Source: Hyperoplus lanceolatus (Eukaryota > Chordata > Actinopteri > Uranoscopiformes > Ammodytidae). Taken from it: a stretch of DNA of 64,000 nt. The first letter of the stretch is position 1. Each line of letters opens with the position of its first letter. Below the pieces are notes generated by a model. That model was not told the origin of the DNA and ran no database searches. It saw nothing but the letters and a program-made list of their open reading frames with translations. The stretch lies in the NCBI GenBank assembly GCA_026929865.2, contig CM049397.1, positions 1,302,001 through 1,366,000 on the forward strand, written 5' to 3'. Made by a program: the position numbers and the translations under genes. This document shows, one piece after another, positions 51,160 through 61,141 of the stretch.

Positions 51160-52300
51160 TATCTGTCCATGGCTTCAACCCACCGAGTACCAGTGTTGCC
51201 ACAGTTACTTTGAAAAAGTAATCGGATTACTGATTACTCGTTACTCCTTAAAATAGTAACTTAGTTACTTTACTGATTACTTGATGTTACAAGTAACTAA
51301 GTTAGATTACAAGTTACTTTAAACGTTACTTTACAGGTTTTGAAACCCATATATCTCAGTTTAAAACATGTACACATTAAGAATCATTGAAAATATATAA
51401 AATAAAGCTTGTAGGCTAGTAGCTGTTTTCAAAATAATACAAATTATGGTTTAAAAAATGTAATAAAAAAAACCCTTTTTGCCCCCATGAAAATAAATGC
51501 ATTCCTCCAAAGTGCAAAGACAGTAGCAGTGTCTTTAAACTTAATGTGCTTGGCCCTTCACTTCCATGCATTAATTTGACTTTTCTCTGCGATGTCTCAT
51601 GTGTTGATAGACTGGGTGTGTGCGGCCACCGGTCGCCACGTGACTATAAGTTTCCAAGTTTTAAACACTATCTCTTCAACGTCACCGTACCCGAATCCTA
51701 AATATCCCCATAGCAGACGCTATATTTCATGGGGGGAAAAACAATTGTGTTGCGCCACAGTTCAGTTTAAACTCGGCCGTAATGCTGCTACAAACACACA
51801 CACACACGCACACACACACACTGCATGTCAGAGACGACGGGCGCTACCAAAAAGACGAGAGGAGCGGTTGGAGCGTTTAGAGACACATGCGCGCATATTT
51901 ATTTACATTATATCGCAATCGCAGTCATTTGTGCAGTTATGTAAAATGTTTCACTAAGGAAAATGACAGAAACAGTAACGCACAGTGACTTTGATGAGTA
52001 ACTTTAATCTGATTATTGGTTTGGAGATAGTAACGCGTTAGATTACTCGTTACTGAAAAAAGAGGTCCGATGCCGGTAACGCGTTACTAAGTAACGCGTT
52101 ACCGGCATCACTGCCGAGTACTCTTCACTTTTGGGGAAACTGGGCGAGAGAGATCAAGTCAATCAAGGCTGCTCTTAAGGCCGTCCTAAAAGACCACTGT
52201 GTGCCAGAGAGTACTGCAGACATTCCTCTGTGAAGTTCATTGCATTATCAATGCCAAGGCTCTTGGCTACCTGTCAGCTGACCCTATATACCTCATATTC
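51160..52300 (+). pseudogene. BEL/Pao retrotransposon integrase remnant, split by a hAT
   Basis: BEL/Pao integrase inserts the element's DNA copy into the genome. On the left of the hAT the frame reads GFNPPST. On the right it reads FWGNWAREIKSIKAALKAVL, then after a frameshift FLCEVHCIINAKALGYLSAD. These match, in order, the end of the integrase catalytic region of BEL/Pao polyproteins (FNPP…, GGVWER-like, CEVExIIN motifs from family knowledge). The canonical GGxWER block is altered (WGNWARE). Only about 60 codons are recognisable. No LTRs or other domains were found. Confidence 0.65.
51191..52113. mobile_element. hAT element inside the BEL/Pao relic, exact 8-bp duplication
   Basis: CCGAGTAC occurs at 51183-51190 and 52114-52121, and the interrupted integrase frame needs it only once. 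Termini CAGTGTTGCC and ggcatcactg are inverse with one mismatch. Subterminal repeats of agtaacttagttactt (left) and gtaacgcgttac (right) are characteristic of the fish CAGTGATGCC…GTAACGCGTTAC hAT group. At 923 bp it is non-autonomous. The frame at 51592-51957 is not a known protein. Confidence 0.92.
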
Positions 52301-52559
52301 TCCTCATGGGGCGCAGGGATTAATCAAGCTAACAAGTACTGTACAATCCCAACAACCTGCTCGGCAAGCGGACTATATTGGTTGTTGTTTTAATTATAAT
52401 GAAATTGATAGCTTAAGTTACTGTACAGCTTAAACTATTTACTTTATTACCTTTGGTAGATTGCTGATTTATTAAAGATGCTTGCTCTCTCTGACCAGTT
52501 GTTGAGTGTTGCTTTCTGATAAGTTTCACTTTCCTTTTCATTGCTTTAGCAAATGTGAC

Positions 52560-52817
52560 CAAAGCATTTGGTGCATTTTATTTTGCACAAATGAACAGTC
52601 CCCCAGAACGTGGGCGCGCGTGTAAACACACACACACACACACACACACAGCGCGGACTGTAATGAAGTTGCATTCAGGAATGCAAAACCTATGGATTCA
52701 CCAAATAAATGCCATTCTAAAGCCTATTTACCTCAAATGTTTTGGGCATTATGTATTTCGAATGGTAGAATAATCGTGATTATTTGTGATTTAAAATTGT
52801 AATCGTTTGACAGCCCT
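52560..52817. mobile_element. Right end of a hAT related to 48792-49586
   Basis: Ends in aattgtaatcgtttgacagc then ccta, as the 48792 element does. Both share accaaataaatgccattcta-like text and a gattaatctga/gtgattatttg region. Includes a short (CA)11 run (52627-52650). The left terminus is not found. Confidence 0.6.
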
Positions 52818-53232
52818 AATATTATTATATTAACATCAGCTTACCAGTACAGAGACAGCAGACGTAAAATAGCCTTCTGGCTTACTCTTGCTAATTGTTT
52901 TATTTAATGTTTCTATTAGTGTGCATTGTCCCTGATCAATAAACGTGATACATTTTTTTTTATCTCTTTCCGACCACAAACACAACCTAAATACAAACCT
53001 CCTCTGTAGATCTTCTACATGTCAAACCGGACAATAAATGTTCATTTGAAGATTGAAGATATCTCTCTTCTGGAGACTGATTTTTTTAATCATTTCTATA
53101 TCTGCCTCCTCGACCAGCTGAATTATCTCTTCTACATTTATATTTTATTTTTGAACTACCATAATATATTGATTCCACCCGGCAAGCAAAAAAATCAGAA
53201 TCACGTTAGAAGGAGATACATATATATATATA
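52818..53232. other. Non-coding, no recognised feature
   Basis: AT-rich spacer ending in a (TA)n run (53219-53232) into which pogo-like copy B inserted. The frame at 53019-53255 is unsupported. Confidence 0.4.
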
Positions 53233-54446
53233 TGGGGGAGGACGGGGGAATGTGAGACATCGGGTAATGTGAGACACCCCCTGTATCTAGGACATGGGAC
53301 ACATTTTTGCTCATGTGAGATATATGTTTTCAAGCCCCTCTCATTTCCCCTTGGCCATGAAAGAGAGGACCTCATGGTGAGTAAGCACGTTTTTTTCACA
53401 AAAATTTATTTTTTGTATGTAAAAGTAAATTTTCTGTAGAAAAACTTCTATCACACATGTTGATGAACTACCAACATATGAAACCGTGTGATGATGATAA
53501 CTGAAGATTAGCCTGAATTGCTGATAGAAGTAGTTTTTTCTCAAATTGTGGCAGTGGGATAAAGTGAGACAAATGCTGTGGGGTAAAGTGAGACAGTGTC
53601 TGTGCCCTCTTTTAATGAATCCATTATATTTGAGGTACCAAGGAGACTAGTTTGAAAAGACAATGTGGGCTGGAGGTGGGGGTTGATGGTTGAAGGGGTG
53701 TCAGCAAGGGCATGGTTTGGCACGCATGTATGTGGGGGACAGGAGAGTGACCTTTAACATTAATAGACTCCAATAAATATGTCTTCAATGAATGATCCCA
53801 ATAAAACAAATGCAGTAAAAAAGACCCAAAATATGGAAAATGACAGCTGGGTCAAGTCCTGTTCTGAGTCCCAGAATGTTCTGGTTCTGATTGTTCTTTG
53901 CTCTGACCCCCAGACACTAGCTGGCTCTAAGAGTCCTATGTTCTGACCCCCAGACTGTGTTTTAATCTAACTGGATATATCTGTCATTTGAATGTTAATT
54001 ATTGAATATGAATTATATGTTGTATTTGATCAGAGTTACTTTGAAGTGTTTAGAAAAATGTTTTGCTTAATTGACCAAACCCCATGATTCTATTACTAGT
54101 CCAACATTAGTTTTGTAATATTTGGTTTTCAAGCTAGCTGTCAGGATTCTGTTACAATTTGTGTTGTTATGGTAGTTTCAGAGTGTACAAAGTAAGTGGT
54201 TCAGTTTACCCCCTTGGTTTTTCTGGTCTGTCTCAGTTTACCCCACAGCTGGTTTAAAGTAAGACACATGACAACTTTTTTTTAAAACAATCATATTTTC
54301 ACTGACCTTTGTCTTGAAAAAATTCTGCCCATTTCTAGGAAACATCCTGAATTAATGGGAAATGTTTAAATTTGAGTGATAAATCATTTTAGCTCGCTTA
54401 GAAGGGAGCAAATGTAAAGAGTCTCTCAGATTACCCCGTTCTCCCC
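53233..54446 (+). mobile_element. Pogo-like DNA transposon, copy B
   Basis: The same family as 33143-34397 and in the same orientation. The left end gggggaggacgggggaatgt is followed by tcgggtaatgtgagaca. The right end is attaccccgttctcccc, with TA on both sides. Shared interior blocks include agatatatgttttcaagccc and gttctgacccccagactgtg. It lacks the MPRKYTRKTT segment and instead has a different insert around 53600-53830. The internal hairpins of copy A are degraded here. Confidence 0.8.
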
Positions 54447-55577
54447 TATACAGTATATCATGTTATTACGTGATACATATCACAATATAGCGTGGTAAAG
54501 ATTGATCACGTTATAATGTGAAACTTATCGTTTCTTCTTCTTATTGTTAAAAGTTTAGCTTGTATCTATGGAGATATGATGCTATACCTCCAGAAGGTTT
54601 GAATCTTTCTTGTGTCTGTACAGTCCAATGCTTTTCGAAATACTTCCAGCCATAGTTGTCTGTCCTGATTAGTTCAAACATTTTAAAGTATTTTAAAACA
54701 AGTTTTTTCCCTCTGGCTGAAATTCCTTCAGTGAACCAGCATTGCTTCTGTAGCTGGCCCATAACGTTCTTCGGTTGAGCTTTCTCTAACAGAAAGAGAG
54801 AAGGAAATGAGTTTCAAAGTGGTGACTGAGGGCTCAGAATCCCTGCATGGATGCCATGGTCCAACACAATGTAAATCAAACTCCTAATCAGCTTTCTGTG
54901 TACACAACTAATTAGCTGTCGGTCGGTTGTCCCCTAATGATGTGCTGACAAACACACGGAGCAAAACACTGAACTGATAAACAGCAGGAGCTGACATTTT
55001 TGTTACACTCTTATCTGAGCAGAGTTGAGACAAAGGCTTGATTAGACACTGTTCTGTAGAGGAAAGTCAACAGTGTGGGGGAGGTGTGGAGGAAGTGGGT
55101 CTTGACATGCCTCCTCCCATTAGTAATAATCAAGGGTGGCTGGATAATATGCTCAATATATGTATGGTCTCATTAATGTGGTTATTGTTATAATTCTTTT
55201 TTGCTTGATTCAAATTCTTCATAAGGTCTCTCTGAGTTTTCAAGTCTTCAGGCTGTCTATTGCACCTCCACCTCTGTTAAGCTCCAGGATAATCATAATA
55301 GTCATTTATTTATTTGTTGGAAGTTATTTTTGAAATAATTTTGAAAACTTATGATTTGACCTCCCCACAGGCGTAATTAATGTAGCCAGAACAGTGACAT
55401 CAACTTTTGGCATGAAAAAATAAATTTGGCATTGAAAACCAAAACCTTAAGTGAAAAAGGAAACAGTGTCACAACTAGTTTTGAAAAACGTTGTATTGGC
55501 ACTGAAACAAGTATTGAAACTGAAAAAAGAAAGTCACCTGAAAGATACAAAAGTGATTCAAATGATTTTATTTTACT
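54447..55577. other. Non-coding; possible conserved block at 54870-55010
   Basis: Bases 54885-54960 include ctcctaatcagctttctgtg, cacaactaattagctgtcgg and ccctaatgatgtgctgac, three TAAT-type cores in 75 bases, in unique-looking DNA. This could be a homeodomain-bound element (weak). Otherwise nothing recognised. Confidence 0.3.
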
Positions 55578-55784
55578 TTTCTGCCTTTAAATCAAGGCTC
55601 AAAACCCATTTGTACACCCTGGTGTTTCCTTCCCATTAACTATCTTACCTCTGCACTACTATCTTTGTTTATATGTGGATGTCTGAGATTTATGTCTTTT
55701 ATTGTGGTTATTGTTATTTTACCTTAATTTTTTACCTACTGAATGCACTATGTACATCACTTTGGACAGTGCAAACTGTTATAG
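55578..55784 (+). repeat. LINE 3' tail, copy 1
   Basis: Encodes SAFKSRLKTHLYTLVFPSH before a stop, then UTR text (ttactgaatgcactatgt-like, ggacagtgcaaactgt). The same sequence recurs at 56401-56640 with scattered differences. It is cut at tata by the element starting at 55785. Confidence 0.75.
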
Positions 55785-56155
55785 GGGAGAGTGGCCTAAG
55801 TTGTGCAACTTTTCACTCAAAGTGACTTTAAAGTAAGGCCTTGACAGTAAAGTCTCCAACTCAAATATGTACATATATTTCAGGGTGTTGTGCATCCCTG
55901 GCAATAAAAACTTTGGATCTGGAATAAACTGTAGAAGAAATATAGCTTTCGGAAAAAAAGTTGTCTTGTTGCACAACTTGCCCCCGGTGTGGTGTAAGTT
56001 GTGCGGTTGGAGAGAATACCATGGGGTGAATTGTGCCATTGATATATATCTCATAAACTGTAATGCAAGACAAATCCATTAGACAATTACTTATTTAAGG
56101 TGTATTTAAAGTAAATAGGTGACAAAGATTGAAGGACAATTTTCTTAAACAAGAT

Positions 56156-56346
56156 CTAGGTGGTTTTGCCTGCAAAGCTCACAATGACAAAGTCACCATC
56201 ATCATCTTTCTGGCCATCTGAACTCTCATCAGTGGTGTCGTTAAGTGGAATTGAGATGTCACTCTCTTCTGAGCTACTGTAGACAATCACTTTCTTTTGG
56301 TGACCAGCGTATACAGCCATGCCACTGGCACAACTCTCAGAAATGT
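56156..56346 (-). pseudogene. C-terminal relic of a pogo-type transposase
   Basis: The reverse strand reads YSSSEESDISIPLNDTTDES, then DDDGDFVIVSFAGKTT and a stop. Fish pogo-like transposases often end in an acidic Ser-rich tail followed by a GDFVIVxFAGK-type box (family recollection). Upstream the frame is lost where the LINE tail inserted. No catalytic DDE residues remain. Confidence 0.5.
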
Positions 56347-56359
56347 ACTTTGTACTAGT

Positions 56360-56636
56360 TGCTCCGTGCTTGTGGAACCAACTCCCACCTGACAAATGTG
56401 ATTCCCCCTACATTTCTGCCTTTAAATCAAGACTCAAAACCCATATGTACACCATGGTGTTTCCTCCCCATTAACTATCTTACCTCTGCACTACTATCTG
56501 TGTTTATGTGGATGTATGGGCTTTACGTCTTTTATTTTGGTTATTGTTATTTTACCTTCATTGTTTACCTACTGAATGCACTATGTACAGCACTTTGGAC
56601 AGTGCAAACTGTCATAAATGTGCTTTTATAAATACA

Positions 56637-56638
<2 letters not shown>
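56360..56638 (+). repeat. LINE 3' tail, copy 2, inserted in pogo-related copy C
   Basis: Coding-end text WNQLPPDKCDSPYISAFKSR can be read across the first 90 bases, followed by the same UTR as in copy 1 and then aaatacattttacttactta. The TTAC array at its end is the retrotransposon's tandem tail. Confidence 0.75.
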
Positions 56639-56701
<63 letters not shown>

Positions 56702-56702
56702 T
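56639..56702. repeat. (TTAC)n microsatellite, about 16 units
   Basis: A pure tetranucleotide array forming the tail of the LINE insertion. Confidence 0.95.
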
Positions 56703-57095
56703 AACTCACCTAGGCCCTTTTGGCACAAATCACCCCATCCCCAGAATTTTGGATAATAAGCATGATGCAGCAATTTAGGGCTGACATCGTGCTAACTATA
56801 TAGACTAAAAGTGTAGCACACCAAAGCACTAAAACATGTGTCAAATGTTTTCAAACTTGTCTACAATTGTTCAGACACAATAATCAAAAAACCTTGATCA
56901 TGGAAATTTTACTTTGAAAGGCAAAACACAGTTTTTTGAGCTTATATGTGCTTTTATCTTGTTCCATGTTTATCCCTTCTTTACAGGATGAGTTAAATGG
57001 ATGGCTCTTCGTAAATATGTGGTCACATTTCGAATTTCTTCTATGGTTTTCTAGAAACAAGGGTTGACACAACTTCCCCACCGGCACAACTCACG

Positions 57096-57299
57096 CCTCG
57101 TTTCCACATACGTACATTGTCGTATGCAGTCCAACCGGATCCGACCTAAAGTCCATTCATTCCTATGTGATTCTCCGCAGGTGCGTTGCTAGGATCATGC
57201 ATCGGGGGCTTAGCCCAGGGGCGAACATTGACTAAGGAGGGTCCGGGGGCGTTGCCCCTCCTGCAGAAAATTTTGCACGTCAGTTAGTTAATCCATCAA
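57096..57299. other. Spacer with a hAT-like end motif
   Basis: Contains gaggcttagcccaggg-like text and gggtccgggggcgttgcccc (57239-57258), the same kind of phrase as in 12259-12278. It is probably a fragment of a DNA transposon end. Confidence 0.35.
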
Positions 57300-57939
57300 T
57301 CTGATGGTGAGCATTTCTGCTTTGCTGAGATAATCCATCCCACCTCACAGGTGTGCCACATCAAGATGCTGATCTGACATCATGATTAGTGCACAGGTGT
57401 GCCTTAGACTGTCCACAATAAAAGGCCACTCTGAAATGTGCATTTTTTTGCAATATTGGGGGTCTGGGGACTCAGAACCAGTCAGTATCTGGTGTGACCA
57501 TCATTTGCCTCATGCAGTGCAACACATCTTCTTCGCATAGAGTTTATCAGATTGTCAATTGTGGCCTGTGGAATGTTGGTCCACACCTCTTCAATGGCTG
57601 TGCGAAGTTGCTGGAGACGGCTTATGGTGGAGAAATGAACATTCAATGCACGAGCAACAGATCTGGTTGACATTCCTGCTGTCAGCATGCCAATTGCACG
57701 CTCCCTCAATGCTTGTGGCATCTGTGGCATTTTGCTGTGAGACAAAACTGCACATTTCAGGGTGGCCTTTTATTGTGGACAGTCTAAGGCACACCTGTGC
57801 ACTAATCATGATGTCAGATCAGCATCTTGATGTGGCACACCTGTGAGGTGGGATGGATTATCTCAGCAAAGCAGAAGTGCTCACTATCACACATTTGGAC
57901 AGATTTGTGAACAATGTTTGAGAGAAATGGTACAATTGT
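57300..57939 (-). mobile_element. Internally deleted Tc1-like transposon
   Basis: Inverted arms are visible from about 57302 to 57450 and from about 57745 to 57897. Both contain gtgagcaYttctgctttgct, ataatccatcccacctcaca and gactgtccacaataaaaggc. Beyond the right arm, gacagatttgtgaacaatgt (57900-57919) is still part of the parent family, which has longer outer repeats; on the left these are missing. The interior is reduced to the two ends of the transposase gene. The parent family is a very common fish Tc1-like element of about 1.6 kb. The right side is cut by the L2 LINE. Confidence 0.88.
57482..57745 (-). CDS. 87-codon in-frame deletion fusion of a Tc1-like transposase
   Basis: A continuous frame from ATG to stop. 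Residues 6-45 (MPQMPQALRERAIGMLTAGM… ending ISRLQ) are the N-terminal helix-turn-helix of the transposase. Residues from about 46 (QLRTAIEEVWTNIPQATIDN) to the end (GHTRY) are the normal C-terminus after the catalytic domain. About 250 residues, including all DDE residues, are missing, yet the frame is kept. The original gene has a CAGCAACTTCG and a CTCCAA near the two break points, so a short-homology deletion is plausible. Whether it is expressed is unknown. Such a product could bind terminal repeats without cutting. Confidence 0.55.
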   Translation of the reverse strand: MSHSKMPQMPQALRERAIGMLTAGMSTRSVARALNVHFSTISRLQQLRTAIEEVWTNIPQATIDNLINSMRRRCVALHEANDGHTRY

Positions 57940-60684
57940 GTATCTTCATGTGCCTAACAGAAACCTGGCACCAGCCAGAGGTTTACTCTGCCCTAAATGA
58001 AGCCTGTCCCCCAGGCTACTGCTACTTGGAGGCAGCCCGCAGAACTGGTCGCGGTGGTGGCCTAGCTGTCATCCACAAACAGGACCTGGAGTTGTCCCCC
58101 ATGCCGCTGCCTACAACTTCCTCCTGTGAGTGTCTTGCATTCACATGTAAGGCCCCCATCCCATGACTGTTCTCCTCATATATAGGCCCCCAAAACCCAA
58201 CTCTGCTTTCATCCCGGAAATGTCTGATCTCCTCACAACACTCTGTACTACCTCTGCCAATACCATCATTCTGGGTGATTTAAATATTCATGTTGACACC
58301 CCTTCATGCCAGCCCGCTGCTGATTTTCTTCAGCTGCTAGACTCCCTCAACCTACAACAAAATGTTGATGCCCCCACACACTCCAGAGGACACACACTTG
58401 ACCTGATCATCTCAAACTCCGCCCCTATCAGCAACCTACAGGTTTATGATCTCGGCGTCTCGGATTACAGAGTTGTGTCAATGGAGCTCCATTTTCCTTC
58501 CCCCCACACCAAACCAAAGCGGCAGATCCACTTCAGGAATGTGAAAAATATCAACATGGACGCACTGGCCATGGACCTTCAACATCTCTCCTCTGGCTCA
58601 ACTGACTCCCTCTCTGCTGCTGACTCAGTGGACTTATACAACCAGTCCCTGAGCAGTCTCCTGGATCTCCACGCCCCCTTAACATCAAGGTCAGTCTCCT
58701 TCTCGCGCTCCGCACCCTGGTACACCAGTGAGCTACGTACAATGAAGGCGGCTGGGCGTGTCCTTGAGCGGCGACTCAAGGCCTCTGGTCTGACTGTCTA
58801 CAAACAGGCATACAGGGAACACAGGAGGGCATATGCTGATGCCCTGAAGAATGCATGGTCCAGGTTCTATTCCACAATCATCAACAATAGCCCGGGTAAC
58901 TCCAAACAACTCTTTTCAACAATAAATCACCTTCTTAAACCCTCTTCACCATCTCAATCTGTGGCCACTGAGGAGAGGTGCAACATGCACATCAACTTTT
59001 TTAAACAAAAAGTGAATAACATCCGCTCAAAACTCTCCACCACTGCTGTCCTGCCCCTTCCAACTGCTGACCCACCGATTGACTCTGTCCAGACCTTCTC
59101 CAGCATCACACAGGAAGAGGTGGAGGACGTCATCAGGAAAATGAAGCCATCCACCTGTGCACTTGACCCCTTCCCTACAGCTCTGCTGAAGGCCAACATC
59201 TCTGCCATCTCTCCGCTCATCACCAACATTATAAACCACTCCCTCCTGGCCGGCCATATCCCATCTGCGTTAAAAACTGCTGTTATCAGACCAACATTGA
59301 AAAAACCTACCCTTGATCCAGAAGTCCTCTCCAACTACAGGCCCATCTCAAATCTCCCATTTCTATCAAAAGTTCTGGAAAAAACAGTTGCAGCACAACT
59401 TCAGGATCACCTCATACAACATCACCTGTTTGAAAAATTCCAGTCTGGTTTCCGCCATGGCCACAGTACAGAAACAGCCTTGGTCAGGGTCACAAACAAC
59501 CTCCTGATGGCAGCAGACACCGGCTCCCCATCTCTCCTCATCCTCCTGGACTTAACAGCTGCTTTTGATACGGTTGACCATAATATTCTCCTTCACCGCT
59601 TGCAATACACCATTGGACTATCAGGAAACGTACAAAACTGGTTCACCTCGTACCTCACTGACAGAACTGAGCACGTCGCCCTGGGCAAAGCAAAATCTCA
59701 CACCAACAACGTCACCTGCGGTGTCCCCCATGTCTCGGTGTTGGGCCCCACCCTTTTCTCACTTTACATGCTCCCCCTGGGCAGTGTCATTAGCAGGCAT
59801 GGGTTATCTTACCACTGCTATGCCAACATCCACACTGACCACCTGCCTGGAGTAGATAGAGGCGTGGATGAAACTCAACTTCCTACAACTAAACGGCTCC
59901 AAAACAGAAGCCATCCTTGTTGGCACGCCACATCAGCTCCGCTCCCCCACCATCACCAATATCACCTTCTCTGGCCAAAACATCCCCTTTTCCACATCTG
60001 TCACCAACCTTGGTGTTAAAATGGACCCTCAACTAAATTTTGACACCCACATCAAACACCTCTGTAAGACAGCATTCTACCACCTCAGGAACATCGCCAA
60101 ACTCCGTCAAACACTCACCCTGGCAGATGCAGAGAAGCTCTTCAATGCCTTTGTCTCCTCCAGGTTGGACTACTGCAATGCACTCCTCATCGAGATCCCT
60201 GGCAAGAGCATCCAGAGGCTCCAGTACATTCAGAACAGCGCTGCCAGGATCCTGATGAGGGTGCGCAAGCACAACCACATCACCCCCATCCTGAAATCAC
60301 TGCACTGGCTCCCTGTCTCACTCAGAATTGAGTACAAGGTCTCCCTCCTCACCCACCAGTGCCTTCACGGACATGCCCCCCTTTACCTTCAGGAACTCCT
60401 CACCCCCCCGACAACCTCACGTACACTCCGTTCAGGATCCACTCACACCCTCCAAACCCGACATACAAAGCTGTGCACCATGGGTGATCGGGCCTTTTCT
60501 GCTGCTGCCCCTAGACTATGGAACGCCCTCCCTGACCTCCTGAGGGCCCCACAGACTACAGCTCTTTTTAAAAGGAACCTCAAAACACATCTCTTTAAAA
60601 GAGCATTTAGCTAAACTTTCTTTGAGGTTCCCCCTTTTTAAGCACTTTGAGATTCTTGAATATAAAGTGCATTATAAATAAAAT
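57940..60684 (+). mobile_element. L2-type LINE, 5'-truncated, with a deletion in the polymerase domain
   Basis: Forward-strand LINE beginning inside the endonuclease domain and continuing through reverse transcriptase to a 3' UTR (ctttgagattcttgaatata, aagtgcattataaat) and an ATT-repeat tail. The UTR phrase and the C-terminal protein (RLDYCNALLIEIPGK, CTMGDRAFSAAAPRLWNALP) are typical of fish L2. It interrupts the Tc1-like element on its left and ends against the 60753 element on its right. Confidence 0.92.
57943..60614 (+). pseudogene. L2 ORF2 (endonuclease plus reverse transcriptase), inactive
   Basis: The endonuclease nicks target DNA and the reverse transcriptase copies the RNA there. 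The endonuclease start CLTETWHQPE is in one frame. A 1-base loss near 58163 moves the rest to the frame 58163-60019 (GDLNIHVD at residue 38). The catalytic SDH motif reads SDY (Tyr codon 58466-58468). Motif A is intact (LLDLTAAFDTVDHNILLHRL). Motif B, usually GVPQGSVLGP, reads GVPHVSVLGP. The YADD box is lost: CYA is followed by a deletion of some tens of codons, and STLTTCLE resumes in another frame with a stop. The C-terminal part is open from 59868 to 60614. At least four independent lesions mean it is dead. Confidence 0.92.

Positions 60685-60752
<68 letters not shown>
60685..60752. repeat. (ATT)n microsatellite, about 22 units
   Basis: A pure trinucleotide array grown from the L2 3' tail, ending abruptly at ggtagttcc of the next element. 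Confidence 0.95.
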
Positions 60753-61141
60753 GGTAGTTCCAAGTTCCGACCTGTCTGTGTTCCAGTGCATCTGCTCGCG
60801 AAAGTATGGACGCCGACAACCTTTCTCGTCCAAATAACTAAACGTTAGGCTCTAACAAGTTACCGATGCCAGGTACCGGTAGATCCATAGACTACAATAT
60901 GTACTGAAGTCGGAAATTTCCGAGTTCCCTGTACAACTTGAACGCACCATCAGAAGCCGGCTCATGACACACGTGACGACCAAACATTATGCGATTGGTT
61001 TGCTAATCCAGAGTGGCACTGGGCAGATCCAATAGTTATAAACACCCGCCTCCAAGTGAGTGAATGTTTGCCAATTACAGCAGTTCCAGACCTTCTGTAC
61101 AAATGAAATTAAGTACGATGGTCTGGTTGGACCAGGCTATC
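60753..61141 (+). mobile_element. TAGCCTGG-end element, copy 2 (left part missing)
   Basis: Parallel to 39271-39652 over nearly its whole length, ending ggttggaccaggcta. It starts exactly where the L2 tail stops, in the shared phrase ttggtagttc. The first 220 bases of the element are absent. It contains an extra gcgaaagtatggacgccga block relative to copy 1. Confidence 0.8.

Larger units (their letters stand above)
55785..57095 (-). mobile_element. Pogo-related element, copy C, interrupted by a LINE tail
   Basis: Starts GGGGAGAGTGGCCTAAGTTG after TA in LINE tail copy 1. Variants of the terminal motif recur (gcacaacttgcccc at 55970, gtgtaagttgtgcggttgg at 55991), and near the right as acacaacttccccaccggca. 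The right terminus is eroded. It has the same architecture as copies A and B (iterated terminal motif, TA target) but a different motif, so it is a sister family. It carries a reverse-strand coding relic (56156-56346) and is interrupted by 56360-56702. Confidence 0.65.

Noticed and set aside
56156-56346. Acidic Ser-rich peptide as a host nuclear protein
   Set aside because: It lies inside a transposon with iterated terminal motifs and fits a transposase tail better.
58551-59334. Reverse-strand frames within the L2 element
   Set aside because: They overlap the reverse-transcriptase coding strand and show no independent motifs.
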